Source of the DNA: JBFKQC01 sp041627895
Lineage (GTDB): Bacteria > Pseudomonadota > Alphaproteobacteria > Rhodobacterales > Rhodobacteraceae
Length of the DNA stretch: 14,174 bases
Reading direction: 5' to 3'
Assembly (NCBI GenBank): GCA_041627895.1
Contig: JBFKQC010000088.1
Span: 1-14,174 of the forward strand
Shown here: positions 6,284-13,423 of the stretch, in pieces
Numbering within the stretch: the first letter of the stretch is position 1
How the letters are laid out: each line of letters begins with the position of its first letter
Made by a program: the position numbers and the translations under genes
The notes under the pieces: generated by a model
What the model was told of the DNA's origin: nothing
The model's input: the letters and a program-made list of their open reading frames with translations, nothing else
The model's database searches: none

Positions 6284-7069
6284 ATGCGAGCCCTGAAGAT
6301 CGCCGCAACGGGCATGAGCGCCCAGCAGATGAGGGTCGAGGTCATCTCGAACAACCTCTCGAACATGAGCACGACGGGCTACAACGCCCGCCGCGCCGAG
6401 TTCGCCGACCTGCATTACCAGCAGATGACCCGTGCCGGCACGATCAACGCCGCCGACGGAACCGTGCTGCCGACCGGCGTGCAGCTCGGCCTCGGCGTGC
6501 GCCCCGCCTCTGTGACCGTGCAGCTGTCGCAGGGCTCGCTGGCCAATACCGGCGGCGATCTCGACCTGGCGATCGAGGGCGAAGGCTATCTCGAGGTCAC
6601 GCTGCCCTCGGGCCTTGCGGCCTATACCCGCGACGGCGCATTGAAACGCACCGGCGAGGGGCTGATCGTCACCTCCGACGGCTTCCCGGTGGTGCCCGAC
6701 ATCGTGATCCCAGACGACACCCGCTCGATCTCGATCAACGCCGAGGGCGAGGTCTACGCCTATTTCAGCGACCGGACCGAGCCCGAGCTTCTCGGCCAGT
6801 TCACGCTGGTCGACTTTTCCAACGCCAAGGGGCTCGAGGCGATCGGCAGCAATCTCTTCACCGAGACCGCGGCATCCGGCGCGCCGATCGTGGGCATCCC
6901 CGGAGAGAGCGGGCTGGGGACGCTGCGCCAGGGCTACCTGGAGGACAGTTCGGTGGACGCGGTGCGCGAGATCACCGAGTTGATCGAGGCGCAGCGCGGC
7001 TACGAGCTGAACGCCAAGGTGATCACCGCCGCCGACCAGATGCTGTCGGCGACGACGCAGGTGCGCTGA
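6284..7069 (+). CDS. flgG: Flagellar distal rod protein FlgG
   Basis: A 261-residue distal rod subunit that forms the drive-shaft part of the rod crossing the peptidoglycan and the P- and L-rings. It shows the N-terminal motif SNNLSNMSTTGYNARRAEF (22-40), the middle family motif GDLDLAIEGEGYLEV, and the C-terminal signature LRQGYLEDSSVDAVREI with IEAQRGYELN. Length equals the FlgG norm (about 260). AAGGAG seven bases before the ATG supports the start. The stop codon overlaps the flgA start by one base (TGATG), so flgA translation is probably coupled to it. Confidence 0.96.
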   Translation: MRALKIAATGMSAQQMRVEVISNNLSNMSTTGYNARRAEFADLHYQQMTRAGTINAADGTVLPTGVQLGLGVRPASVTVQLSQGSLANTGGDLDLAIEGEGYLEVTLPSGLAAYTRDGALKRTGEGLIVTSDGFPVVPDIVIPDDTRSISINAEGEVYAYFSDRTEPELLGQFTLVDFSNAKGLEAIGSNLFTETAASGAPIVGIPGESGLGTLRQGYLEDSSVDAVREITELIEAQRGYELNAKVITAADQMLSATTQVR

Positions 7070-7521
7070 TGCGGCTGCCGGCGGCCCCCCTTGCACTCGT
7101 CGTCGCGGCAGCGCTTGCACCCCCTGCCGCGGCCGAGACCCTGGTGGCGGCGCGCACGATCCGCAGCCAGGCGATCCTGACGCCCGCGGACCTGGCCGTG
7201 ATCGAAAGGACGGTTCCCGGAACCCTGGCGCATGCCGACGAGGCGGTCGGGCTCGAGACCCGCGTCGTGCTCTATGCCGGCCGCCCGATCCGGCACGGCG
7301 ATGTCGGCCCGCCCGCAATCGTCGAACGCAACCAGATCGTGACGTTGGTCTACAGCCGCGGGCCGCTGACCATCGCCGCCGAGGCGCGGGCGCTCGGCCG
7401 TGCGGGTGCCGGCGACATACTGCGGGTGATGAACCTCGCGTCGCGGACCACGGTCAGCGGCGTGGTCCATGCGGACGGCACCGTCCGTGTCGGCGGCCCG
7501 GACCTGGGCGCCATCAGATAG
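7069..7521 (+). CDS. flgA: Flagellar P-ring assembly chaperone FlgA, short form
   Basis: A 150-residue periplasmic protein thought to help the P-ring protein FlgI assemble. A signal peptide is clear: hydrophobic from about residue 4 to 20, with likely cleavage after AAA at 22. The mature protein is a SAF-type domain, with VAARTIRSQAILTPADLAVI in the first part and YAGRPIRHGDV and VERNQIVTLVY in the middle. Only the C-terminal SAF part of longer (about 220-residue) enterobacterial FlgA is present; the N-terminal domain is missing. Such short forms occur in alphaproteobacteria. The start overlaps the flgG stop by one base. flgI itself is not in the window, although flgA and flgH flank where it is found in some relatives. 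Confidence 0.9.
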   Translation: MRLPAAPLALVVAAALAPPAAAETLVAARTIRSQAILTPADLAVIERTVPGTLAHADEAVGLETRVVLYAGRPIRHGDVGPPAIVERNQIVTLVYSRGPLTIAAEARALGRAGAGDILRVMNLASRTTVSGVVHADGTVRVGGPDLGAIR

Positions 7522-7533
7522 GGGCGAAGGGCG

Positions 7534-8265
7534 ATGCGCATTGCAGACTGGATCATACTCTGGTCGCTGACCCTTGCGGCGGCCTGCGGACGGCTGGAGC
7601 AGGTCGGCAAGGCGCCGGATTTCACGCCGGTCCGCACCGGCGACGAATACCACGCGATGATGTCGCGGCCGCTGCCGGTCACGCTGGAGCCGCGCCGCGC
7701 CCTGGACAATGCGTCGCTGTGGAGCGGCGCGCGCGGATCGCTGCTGGGCGACCGGCGCGCGATGCAGCAGGGCGACATCCTGACCGTGGTGATCGAGATC
7801 GACGACAAGGCGGAAATCTCGAACAGCACCAACCGGTCGCGCAACGGGTCCGAAAGCCTCGGCATCCCGGACTTCTTCGGCATTCCGCAGCGCGTGGACG
7901 GTACGCTGCCCGACGGCGCCTCGCTGGCCAACGCCGTTTCGGCGAATTCGTCGAGCAGCTCGTCCGGCGACGGCTCGGTCAGGCGCAACGAGAAGCTGAC
8001 GCTGCGCGTCGCGGCGACGATCACCGGAGTGCTGCCGAACGGGGTGCTGCAGATCGTCGGGCGCCAGGAGGTCCGGGTGAACTTCGAGATGCGCGAACTG
8101 CTGGTCACAGGCTACGCCCGGCCTGCCGACATTTCGCGCCAGAACGAGATCACCTATGACAAGATCGCCTCGGCGCGGATCTCCTATGGCGGCCGCGGAC
8201 AGATCACCGACGTCCAGCAACCCCGGTACGGCCAGCAGGTCGCCGACATCGTGCTGCCGTTCTGA
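7534..8265 (+). CDS. flgH: Flagellar L-ring lipoprotein FlgH
   Basis: A 243-residue outer-membrane lipoprotein that forms the L-ring bushing around the distal rod. The N-terminal signal ends in LAAAC, with the lipidated cysteine probably at 18. The family core is GARGSLLGDRRAMQQGDILT, then VVIEIDDKA and the STNRSR segment. In the C-terminal half come NGVLQIVGRQEVRVNFE and ILRD-type sheets ending in GQQVADIVLPF. A Ser-rich linker (ANSSSSSSGDGS) lies in the middle. Length is in the upper normal range. GGGGCGAAGGGCG precedes the ATG; the gap to flgA is 12 bases and to fliL 12 bases, indicating one transcript. Confidence 0.95.
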   Translation: MRIADWIILWSLTLAAACGRLEQVGKAPDFTPVRTGDEYHAMMSRPLPVTLEPRRALDNASLWSGARGSLLGDRRAMQQGDILTVVIEIDDKAEISNSTNRSRNGSESLGIPDFFGIPQRVDGTLPDGASLANAVSANSSSSSSGDGSVRRNEKLTLRVAATITGVLPNGVLQIVGRQEVRVNFEMRELLVTGYARPADISRQNEITYDKIASARISYGGRGQITDVQQPRYGQQVADIVLPF

Positions 8266-8277
8266 GGCGCGGGGGCG

Positions 8278-8781
8278 ATGCTTGGCAAACTGCTTCCGGT
8301 CCTGCTGGCACTCGTCGGCCTCGGCGCCGGTGTCGGCGGCGGGCTTGCGCTGCGTCCGCCGCCCGAGATGGTCCACCTCGAGAATCCCTGCGGTGACCTG
8401 CACGAGGCCGGCGAGCATGTCGAGGACCGGGCCGAGCCCGCGGCGGCCGACCCCGCTTCGGTCGACTTCGTCAAGCTCAACAATCAGTTCGTCGTACCCG
8501 TCGTGGACGGCGGCCGCGTCGGCTCGCTGGTGGTCCTGTCGCTCAGCCTCGAAGTGTCCGCGGGGCGGACCGAGGAAATCTACCAGTACGAGCCGAAACT
8601 GCGCGACACTTTCCTGAAGGTGCTGTTCGATCACGCCAGCATCGGCGGGTTCACCGGCAATTTCACCCAGGCGGCGCGGATGAACGCGCTGCGCAAGGCG
8701 CTGCTCGAATCGGCGAAATCCGTGCTGGGCGGCAACGTCACCGACGTTCTGATCCTCGACTTCATCCGGCAGGACGCCTGA
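8278..8781 (+). CDS. fliL: Flagellar basal body protein FliL
   Basis: A 167-residue single-pass inner-membrane protein associated with the stators around the basal body, where it supports torque and motor output. One N-terminal membrane segment (about 4-26) is followed by an acidic/proline-rich linker and a periplasmic FliL domain from about residue 60. Recognisable parts are KLNNQFVVPVVDGGRVGSLV, the helix with KLRDTFLKVLFDHAS, and the end NVTDVLILDFIRQDA. It is the last gene of the plus-strand operon, starting 12 bases after flgH. Its 3' end faces the minus-strand flhA operon 43 bases away. A start further in is unlikely because the membrane segment would be lost. Confidence 0.9.
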   Translation: MLGKLLPVLLALVGLGAGVGGGLALRPPPEMVHLENPCGDLHEAGEHVEDRAEPAAADPASVDFVKLNNQFVVPVVDGGRVGSLVVLSLSLEVSAGRTEEIYQYEPKLRDTFLKVLFDHASIGGFTGNFTQAARMNALRKALLESAKSVLGGNVTDVLILDFIRQDA

Positions 8782-8802
8782 TCCAGGGCTGGCGCCGCCG
8801 CG

Positions 8803-8825
8803 GGCCGCCTGCCCGCTCTGCGGCC
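8803..8825. terminator. Weak hairpin at the convergent fliL / FliJ-like junction
   Basis: GGCCGC (8803-8808) pairs with GCGGCC (8820-8825) around an 11-base loop in the 43-bp gap between the two convergent operons, touching the minus-strand stop codon. It might serve both directions, but it is short and has no T-tract. Confidence 0.25.
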
Positions 8826-9184
8826 TATTCGCGGTCGCGCCGCGGGGTCTGTGGGCGCGCCGCGAGGCGGCCTAGCACCTCTGCGCGGCCGAACGCACGC
8901 CTTGCCCGGACCTTGCAGGCTTCGGCCTCGGCGGCGGCCTGCGCCAGGGCGGTGGCCTGCGTCCGCTCGCGCGCTTCCGCCCAGATCTCCCAGCGGTCCT
9001 GCGCCCCGGCGCGGCGCGCCGCATCGGGCGCCGCCCTGCGCCGCACTGCCGACCGTTCGTCCCTGAGCCCGGCGAGCCCGGCCGCCGCCGCCCTGCGGTC
9101 GGCCTCTGCCGCCGCCAGGCGGCCGAGTTCGGCGTCGCGGATCATCCGCGCCAGTTCGGCAAGGCGCGCCAGCCTGCCGCTCAT
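8825..9184 (-). CDS. Small coiled-coil protein after flhB, FliJ-like
   Basis: A 119-residue soluble protein, very rich in Ala and Arg, predicted almost wholly helical with heptad-like runs (RLARLAELARMIRDAELGRL, later RTQATALAQAAAEAEA). It has no signal peptide or membrane segment. Its ATG overlaps the flhB stop as ATGA, so it is translationally coupled to an export-gate gene, and it ends the flhA operon. Size and shape suit a FliJ-type export chaperone/stalk, which pairs with FliI and FlhA; no fliJ is found next to fliI in this window. FliJ is usually 140-150 residues and diverges fast, so this is an inference from context and composition rather than recognised conserved residues. A longer upstream reading (to 9427) overlaps flhB and is rejected. 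Confidence 0.65.
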   Translation of the reverse strand: MSGRLARLAELARMIRDAELGRLAAAEADRRAAAAGLAGLRDERSAVRRRAAPDAARRAGAQDRWEIWAEARERTQATALAQAAAEAEACKVRARRAFGRAEVLGRLAARPQTPRRDRE

Positions 9185-10269
9185 GGCCGCCCGCCCGCGG
9201 CCTTGCCGCGCATCACCTCGGCAAAGCGGATCGCCGCGGCGACGGCCTGATACTGCTCGGGTGGTATCTCCTGTCCGATCTCGACCGTCGCGTGAATCGC
9301 GCGCGCGGTCGGCGGATCGCGCCGGATCGGCACGCCCGCCTCGGCGGCGATCTCGCGAATCCGGGCGGCGACCTCGTCGACGCCCTTTGCGACGCAGACC
9401 GGCGCCGCGCCGGGCAGGCGGCTCCATTTCAGCGCGACGGCATAATGCTGCGGATTGACGACCACAACGTCGGCCCCGGGCACGTCGGCCAGCATCCGGT
9501 TCATCGCAATGTCATACCCGCGCTGGCGCCGCTGCTGTTTCACGTGCGGGTCGCCCTCTGTCTGCTTGGATTCGTCGGTCAGTTCCTTGCGCGACATCCG
9601 GTTCTTCCGGATGTGCTCCTGAAACTGCCACAACAGGTCGACCGCCCCGATGGCGGCGGCAATGACCAGGACGATGGCGAGGAATTCCACCGACAGCCGC
9701 CCCAGCGTGCCGAGCGCCACCCTGGGGTCGGTCTGGGCGGACGAGATCACCTCGGGCAGGCGCCAGAGCAGCAGCAGGAACAGCACCAGCGAGTAGACCA
9801 TGAGCTTGACGAAGCTCTTGGCGAACTCGAACAGCCCCGCCCGGCCGAACTTGTTCTTCGCGTTCGACAGGACCGACAGCCGGTTGAGCCTGGGCTGCAG
9901 CTTTTCCGGCGCGACGACGAAAGCGCGCTGGGCGATGATCGCCAGAAGCGCGGCAAGCGCGGGGACCCCGAACCAGGGCGCCAGCGGCCAGGCGATCTCG
10001 GCCGCGAGCAGCGCGCCCATCGGGGCGGCGCCCTCGCGGAACCAGATCGGCGCCAGGCTGTCGACCCGGCCGAGCAGGCCGGCCATCGCCGATCCGAGGG
10101 CCGACAGCGACGTCGCCCCGATCGCCAGCGCGACAAGAAGAAGGCCGCCATAGGCGGCGGCGGTCGTCAGATCGGTGGACTTCGGAACTTCGCCACGGCG
10201 GCGGGCGTCGTCGAGCTTTTTCTGTGTCGGTTCGTGTGACTTCTCGGCGCTGTCTTCTTCCTGGCTCAT
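9181..10269 (-). CDS. flhB: Flagellar export switch protein FlhB
   Basis: A 362-residue inner-membrane protein that controls the change of export specificity from rod/hook to filament. It begins with the family motif EKSHEPTQKKLDDARRRGEV (9-28) and PKSTDL. Four membrane segments follow (about 38-60, 85-117, 150-170, 190-213). The cytoplasmic linker RMSRKELTDESKQTEGDP leads to the C-terminal domain. The autocleavage site reads N272-P273-Q274-H275 instead of the usual NPTH. The start at 10269 overlaps the fliR stop as ATGA, and its own stop overlaps the next gene in the same way. The frame is open upstream to 10527, but that part overlaps fliR. The GRP tail after residue 350 is short. Confidence 0.95.
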   Translation of the reverse strand: MSQEEDSAEKSHEPTQKKLDDARRRGEVPKSTDLTTAAAYGGLLLVALAIGATSLSALGSAMAGLLGRVDSLAPIWFREGAAPMGALLAAEIAWPLAPWFGVPALAALLAIIAQRAFVVAPEKLQPRLNRLSVLSNAKNKFGRAGLFEFAKSFVKLMVYSLVLFLLLLWRLPEVISSAQTDPRVALGTLGRLSVEFLAIVLVIAAAIGAVDLLWQFQEHIRKNRMSRKELTDESKQTEGDPHVKQQRRQRGYDIAMNRMLADVPGADVVVVNPQHYAVALKWSRLPGAAPVCVAKGVDEVAARIREIAAEAGVPIRRDPPTARAIHATVEIGQEIPPEQYQAVAAAIRFAEVMRGKAAGGRP

Positions 10270-11045
10270 CCCCCGCCTCCGTAGGGATTGACCAGAAAGC
10301 CGTTCAGCCCGCGGACCCAGACCGACAACAGCAGCGGCAGCGACAGGCACAGCAGGACCAGCCCCCCCGCGGTGATCGCCGGCGCGCCGACAAACGCAAC
10401 CATGAGCTGCGGCATCGCCTTGTTGATGACGCCGAGCGCCAGGTTGTAGATGAACGACGCGATCACGAAGGGCGCGGCAAGCGAAAACGCGAGCGCAAAG
10501 GCGTCGGCCGCCCGCCCCACGCCCCATTCCGACAGAACCGCCGGCGTGGGCAATACTCCCGGAGGAAACACCGCGTAGGACCCGATCAGCGTTTCGCTGA
10601 GACGCACGTGCAGGCCCGTCATCACCGCCAGCGCCAGCCCGCTGACCACCATCGTGTGCCCGATGGCCGGCAACGGCTCGACCGCGGTCAGCCCGAAGAT
10701 CTGCGACAGCGACGTGGACTGCGCCGCGATCGACCCGGCGATCTGCAGCGCCAGCACGAAGAACCGGACCGCAAGCCCTAGGGCGAGACCCACCACCGTC
10801 TCGGACACCAGCACGACCACAAGACCCCCGCCCTGCGCCGCCACCTGCCCGACCGCCGGTGCCACCGCAGGCGCGACGATCAGCGTGAAGGCCAGCGCGA
10901 CGGCCAGCCGGATCCGCACCGGGATCGAACGCTCGCCGAAGGCCGGGAGCGCCGCCATGGCGGCGCCGATCCTGAGGAACACGACGACGCCGGCGAACAG
11001 CGTCTCGCGGCCGATCTGCAGCAGGTCCGCCAGCGCCGCCGTCAT
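10266..11045 (-). CDS. fliR: Flagellar export gate protein FliR
   Basis: A 259-residue, very hydrophobic inner-membrane protein that forms the export gate with FliP and FliQ. About six hydrophobic segments are visible. Family features include FLRIGAAMAALPAFGERSIP with VRIRLAVALA near the N-terminus, the ETVVGLALGLAVRFFVLALQ segment in the middle, and SFIYNLALGVINKAMPQL toward the end. Length is typical (about 260). The ATG at 11045 overlaps the flhA stop as ATGA, and the stop overlaps the flhB start likewise. The gene is therefore second in a tightly coupled flhA-fliR-flhB unit. A longer upstream reading to 11321 runs over flhA and is not used. Confidence 0.95.
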   Translation of the reverse strand: MTAALADLLQIGRETLFAGVVVFLRIGAAMAALPAFGERSIPVRIRLAVALAFTLIVAPAVAPAVGQVAAQGGGLVVVLVSETVVGLALGLAVRFFVLALQIAGSIAAQSTSLSQIFGLTAVEPLPAIGHTMVVSGLALAVMTGLHVRLSETLIGSYAVFPPGVLPTPAVLSEWGVGRAADAFALAFSLAAPFVIASFIYNLALGVINKAMPQLMVAFVGAPAITAGGLVLLCLSLPLLLSVWVRGLNGFLVNPYGGGG

Positions 11046-13132
11046 GCGGCGACCATGCCGACCACGGAGGGGCGCGCCTCGGTGCCGATTTCCTCGAACG
11101 AGAAGACGGGGTTCTGGATGCCCTTGGCGCTTAGCACCGTACGCAGAAACCGCCGGCGGCGCGTGCTGGTCACCAGCGCCGGGTAGATGCCGTCTTCGCC
11201 GGCGCGGGCCAGCCGGTCGCTGACCGCATTGGCCAGGCGGTTGAAATCCTCGGGCGGCAGTGCGATGTCGCTTTGCCCGCGGTCGCCCTCGATCTGGTAG
11301 GTCCGAAAGCGCTCTTCCCATTCCGGCGCGAGTTGCACTAGCGGCAGGGTGCCGTCGGCGCGCCGGATTTCCGAGATCAGCTGGAACCCGAGCCGCTGGC
11401 GCACATGCTCGCAGATCGCCTCGGGCGTGGCCTGTGCGCCGCGCGCCTCGGCGATGGCCTCGAGGATCAGCGGCAGGTTGCGGATCGACACCCGCTCGTC
11501 CAGCAGAAGCCGCAAGATCGTCAGCAGCAGGTCCACCGGCACCTTGTCGGGCACCAGTTCGTCCAGCATCCGGCGATTGGCCTCGGCGCGTTTCGGGTCG
11601 CTCAGGTTGGAAAATTCGTCAAGCAGGCGGCGCAGCGCCTTCAGGGTCAGAAGCCGCGCAAAGTTCCGCTTCATGACCTCCAGCAAGTGCGTCGCCAGCA
11701 CCTCGGTCGGCGTGACGATCGTGGCCCCAGCCAGCGCGGCCTCTTCCTGCGCATCGGCGCCGATCCATCGTGCCGGCGCGCCGTAGACCGGTTCCCTGAC
11801 GTCCTCGCCGGGCGGCAGCCCGCCGGCATCGCTGCCGAGGATCGCCAGCATCCGGTCGCCGTACAGCCGGCCGCGGGCCTGCTCGACGCCGTGGATCCTG
11901 ACAACGTAGCTGCCGCCCGGCAGGCCGGCATCGTCGGTCAGCCGGATCTCGGGCAGGATCAGCCCGAAAGCGGTGGCGATATGGTTGCGCATGTTGGCGA
12001 TCCGGGCGTCCAGCCCGGTCGCGGGATCGAGGACCATCGACACCAGGTCGGGCGCGAACTCGACATGGATGTCGTCGAGATCGAGGATGTCGCCGAGCGA
12101 GGATTCGGCGCGGCGGGTCTCGGCGGGGGCCTGTGCCGCGGCCGCCTGACGCGCCTCGGCGGCCAGTGCCGCGCGCCGCCCCGCCCAGGCCGCGAGCGAC
12201 AGGGCGACCGCGCCGGCCAGGAACGGCAGGAACGGCAGGCCGGGGACCAGTGCGAACAGCCCCATCAGCACGGCGACCGTCGCCAGTGCCGCCGGGAACC
12301 GGCCGAGCTGGCTGAAGAATGCCAGGTCGGTCGACCCGGTGGCGCCGCCGCGGGCCAGCAGCAGCGCCGAGGCGATCGAGATGATCACGGCCGGAATCTG
12401 GCTGACCAGCCCGTCGCCGACGGTCAGGATCGCGTAGGTCTCGAAGGCGCGCGACAGCGGCATGTCGTGGAGGCTGACCCCGATGATCAGGCCCATCACC
12501 AGGTTCAGAAGCGTGATCAGCAGCCCGGCGATGGCGTCGCCCTTGACGAATTTCGAGGCGCCGTCGAGCGAGCCGAAGAACGTCGTCTCCTGCTGCTCGC
12601 GCTCGCGGCGGGCCTTGGCCTCGGCGTGGTCGATGGCCCCGGCCGACATGTCGCTGTCGATCGCGAGCTGCTTGCCCGGCATGCCGTCAAGCGCGAACCG
12701 CGCGCCGACCTCGGCCATCCGTGCCGCGCCCTTGGTGATCACGATGAAATTGACGATCAGCAGCACGCCGAAGACCACGAGCCCCAGAAACACGGAGCCG
12801 CCCATCACGAACATCGCGAAGCCCTCGATCACGTTGCCGGCGGCCTGGGTACCGGAATGGCCCTCGCCGATGATCAGCTTGGTCGACGAGACGTTGAGCG
12901 AGAGGCGCAGCATGAGCGAGGCCAGCAGCACCGTCGGAAAGGCCGAGAAGTCGAGCGGGCGCTCGATGAACAGCGTGACGGTGAACATCAGGATCGCCAG
13001 CGCGAAGGACGCCGCCAGGCCGATGTCCAGCACCCAGGCGGGCATCGGCAGGATCATCATCACGATCACCGCCATCAGCGCGAGCGCCAGCAGGATCGTC
13101 GGCTGGAAGACGGTGCGCAGGTCGAGCGTCAT
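11042..13132 (-). CDS. flhA: Flagellar export gate protein FlhA
   Basis: A 696-residue protein. The N-terminal half (to about 320) holds roughly eight membrane segments that conduct protons at the export gate. The C-terminal cytoplasmic half (about 350-696) forms the nonameric ring that docks substrates and chaperones. Seen directly are the FHIPEP-family region LMLRLSLNVSSTKLIIGEG (73-91), the cytoplasmic loop with KGDAIAG (D199, equivalent to the essential Asp of Salmonella FlhA), and LTVGDGLVSQIPAVIIS (236-252). In the C-terminal part are VTPTEVLATHLLEVMKRNF and VPVDLLLTILRLLLDERVSI. The usual Arg in the N-[IV]-x-S-T-R motif is Lys85. No clear ribosome site precedes the ATG; a short upstream frame ends over it as ATGA. 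It is the first certain gene of the flhA-fliR-flhB-FliJ-like operon. Confidence 0.97.
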   Translation of the reverse strand: MTLDLRTVFQPTILLALALMAVIVMMILPMPAWVLDIGLAASFALAILMFTVTLFIERPLDFSAFPTVLLASLMLRLSLNVSSTKLIIGEGHSGTQAAGNVIEGFAMFVMGGSVFLGLVVFGVLLIVNFIVITKGAARMAEVGARFALDGMPGKQLAIDSDMSAGAIDHAEAKARREREQQETTFFGSLDGASKFVKGDAIAGLLITLLNLVMGLIIGVSLHDMPLSRAFETYAILTVGDGLVSQIPAVIISIASALLLARGGATGSTDLAFFSQLGRFPAALATVAVLMGLFALVPGLPFLPFLAGAVALSLAAWAGRRAALAAEARQAAAAQAPAETRRAESSLGDILDLDDIHVEFAPDLVSMVLDPATGLDARIANMRNHIATAFGLILPEIRLTDDAGLPGGSYVVRIHGVEQARGRLYGDRMLAILGSDAGGLPPGEDVREPVYGAPARWIGADAQEEAALAGATIVTPTEVLATHLLEVMKRNFARLLTLKALRRLLDEFSNLSDPKRAEANRRMLDELVPDKVPVDLLLTILRLLLDERVSIRNLPLILEAIAEARGAQATPEAICEHVRQRLGFQLISEIRRADGTLPLVQLAPEWEERFRTYQIEGDRGQSDIALPPEDFNRLANAVSDRLARAGEDGIYPALVTSTRRRRFLRTVLSAKGIQNPVFSFEEIGTEARPSVVGMVAA

Positions 13133-13245
13133 CTCGTGGCCGCCCGCTCTTGGCCGCGGCCCACGACGCCCGGACGTGCCGGGGCGCGCCGGGTGGCGTG
13201 AAATCCCCGGACGGGCCAGGGAAAAACGGCGGCGAGATCGATCAT
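13129..13245 (-). CDS. Possible 38-residue leader ORF coupled to flhA
   Basis: A short frame from ATG 13245 ends in TGA at 13131-13129, overlapping the flhA ATG as ATGA, the same overlap used at the next three junctions of this operon. The peptide starts MIDLAAVFPWPVRGF and is then Arg/Ala-rich; nothing is recognisable. G/C at third positions is about three quarters, lower than in the neighbouring genes, and the upstream bases do not form a good ribosome site. The frame is open further up to 13347. It may be a translated leader that loads ribosomes onto flhA, which itself lacks a clear ribosome site, or it may be chance. Confidence 0.25.
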   Translation of the reverse strand: MIDLAAVFPWPVRGFHATRRAPARPGVVGRGQERAATR

Positions 13246-13423
13246 CGGAAGTGACGCAGTTCTTGCTATGTTCCTGTGCGCCAGATTACCGCCCCGGGGA
13301 TTGAGAAATCGTAACCGCGCCAGCGGCGAACCGCGTCGCCGCCGCACCGGAAAGGCGCCCTGACTGCGCGTGCTGCCGAAGCGTTCGGGCGCCGACAGCG
13401 ACGCGGCGATCGCCGCGCCTGCC
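13133..13423. other. 291-bp gap upstream of flhA
   Basis: The stretch between the helical-repeat gene and flhA holds no confident gene. It should contain the flhA operon promoter, but I found no convincing -35/-10, sigma-54 or full CtrA site. It contains the possible leader frame (13129-13245), a small AT-richer patch around 13255-13312, and a 16-bp perfect palindrome at 13402-13417. Confidence 0.6.
13402..13417. terminator. 16-bp perfect palindrome after the helical-repeat gene
   Basis: CGCGGCGATCGCCGCG is its own reverse complement and lies six bases past the stop codon of the minus-strand gene at 13424. As RNA it would fold as a 6-bp GC stem with a GATC loop. No T-tract follows, so it is a weak terminator candidate; a protein-binding site is also possible. 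Confidence 0.35.

Noticed and set aside
5513..7318. 601-codon minus-strand frame antisense to flgF and flgG
   Set aside because: Rod motifs in FlgF and FlgG are unmistakable; the antisense product is Arg/His/Gly-rich and unlike any protein.
7000..8634. 544-codon minus-strand frame antisense to flgA, flgH and fliL
   Set aside because: Shadow of three recognised plus-strand genes with correct signal peptides and ribosome spacing.
11405..13201. 598-codon plus-strand frame antisense to flhA
   Set aside because: FlhA membrane and cytoplasmic motifs fit fully on the minus strand; the plus frame is Arg/Gln/Asp-rich low-complexity.
13264..13285. Sigma-54 like TGGCGC ... TAGC upstream of flhA
   Set aside because: The GG-to-GC spacing is 14 bases and the TTGC element is missing.
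13406..13413. GCGATCGC as a HIP1-type repeat
   Set aside because: A single copy within a GC-rich palindrome; HIP1 is a cyanobacterial repeat and is not expected here.
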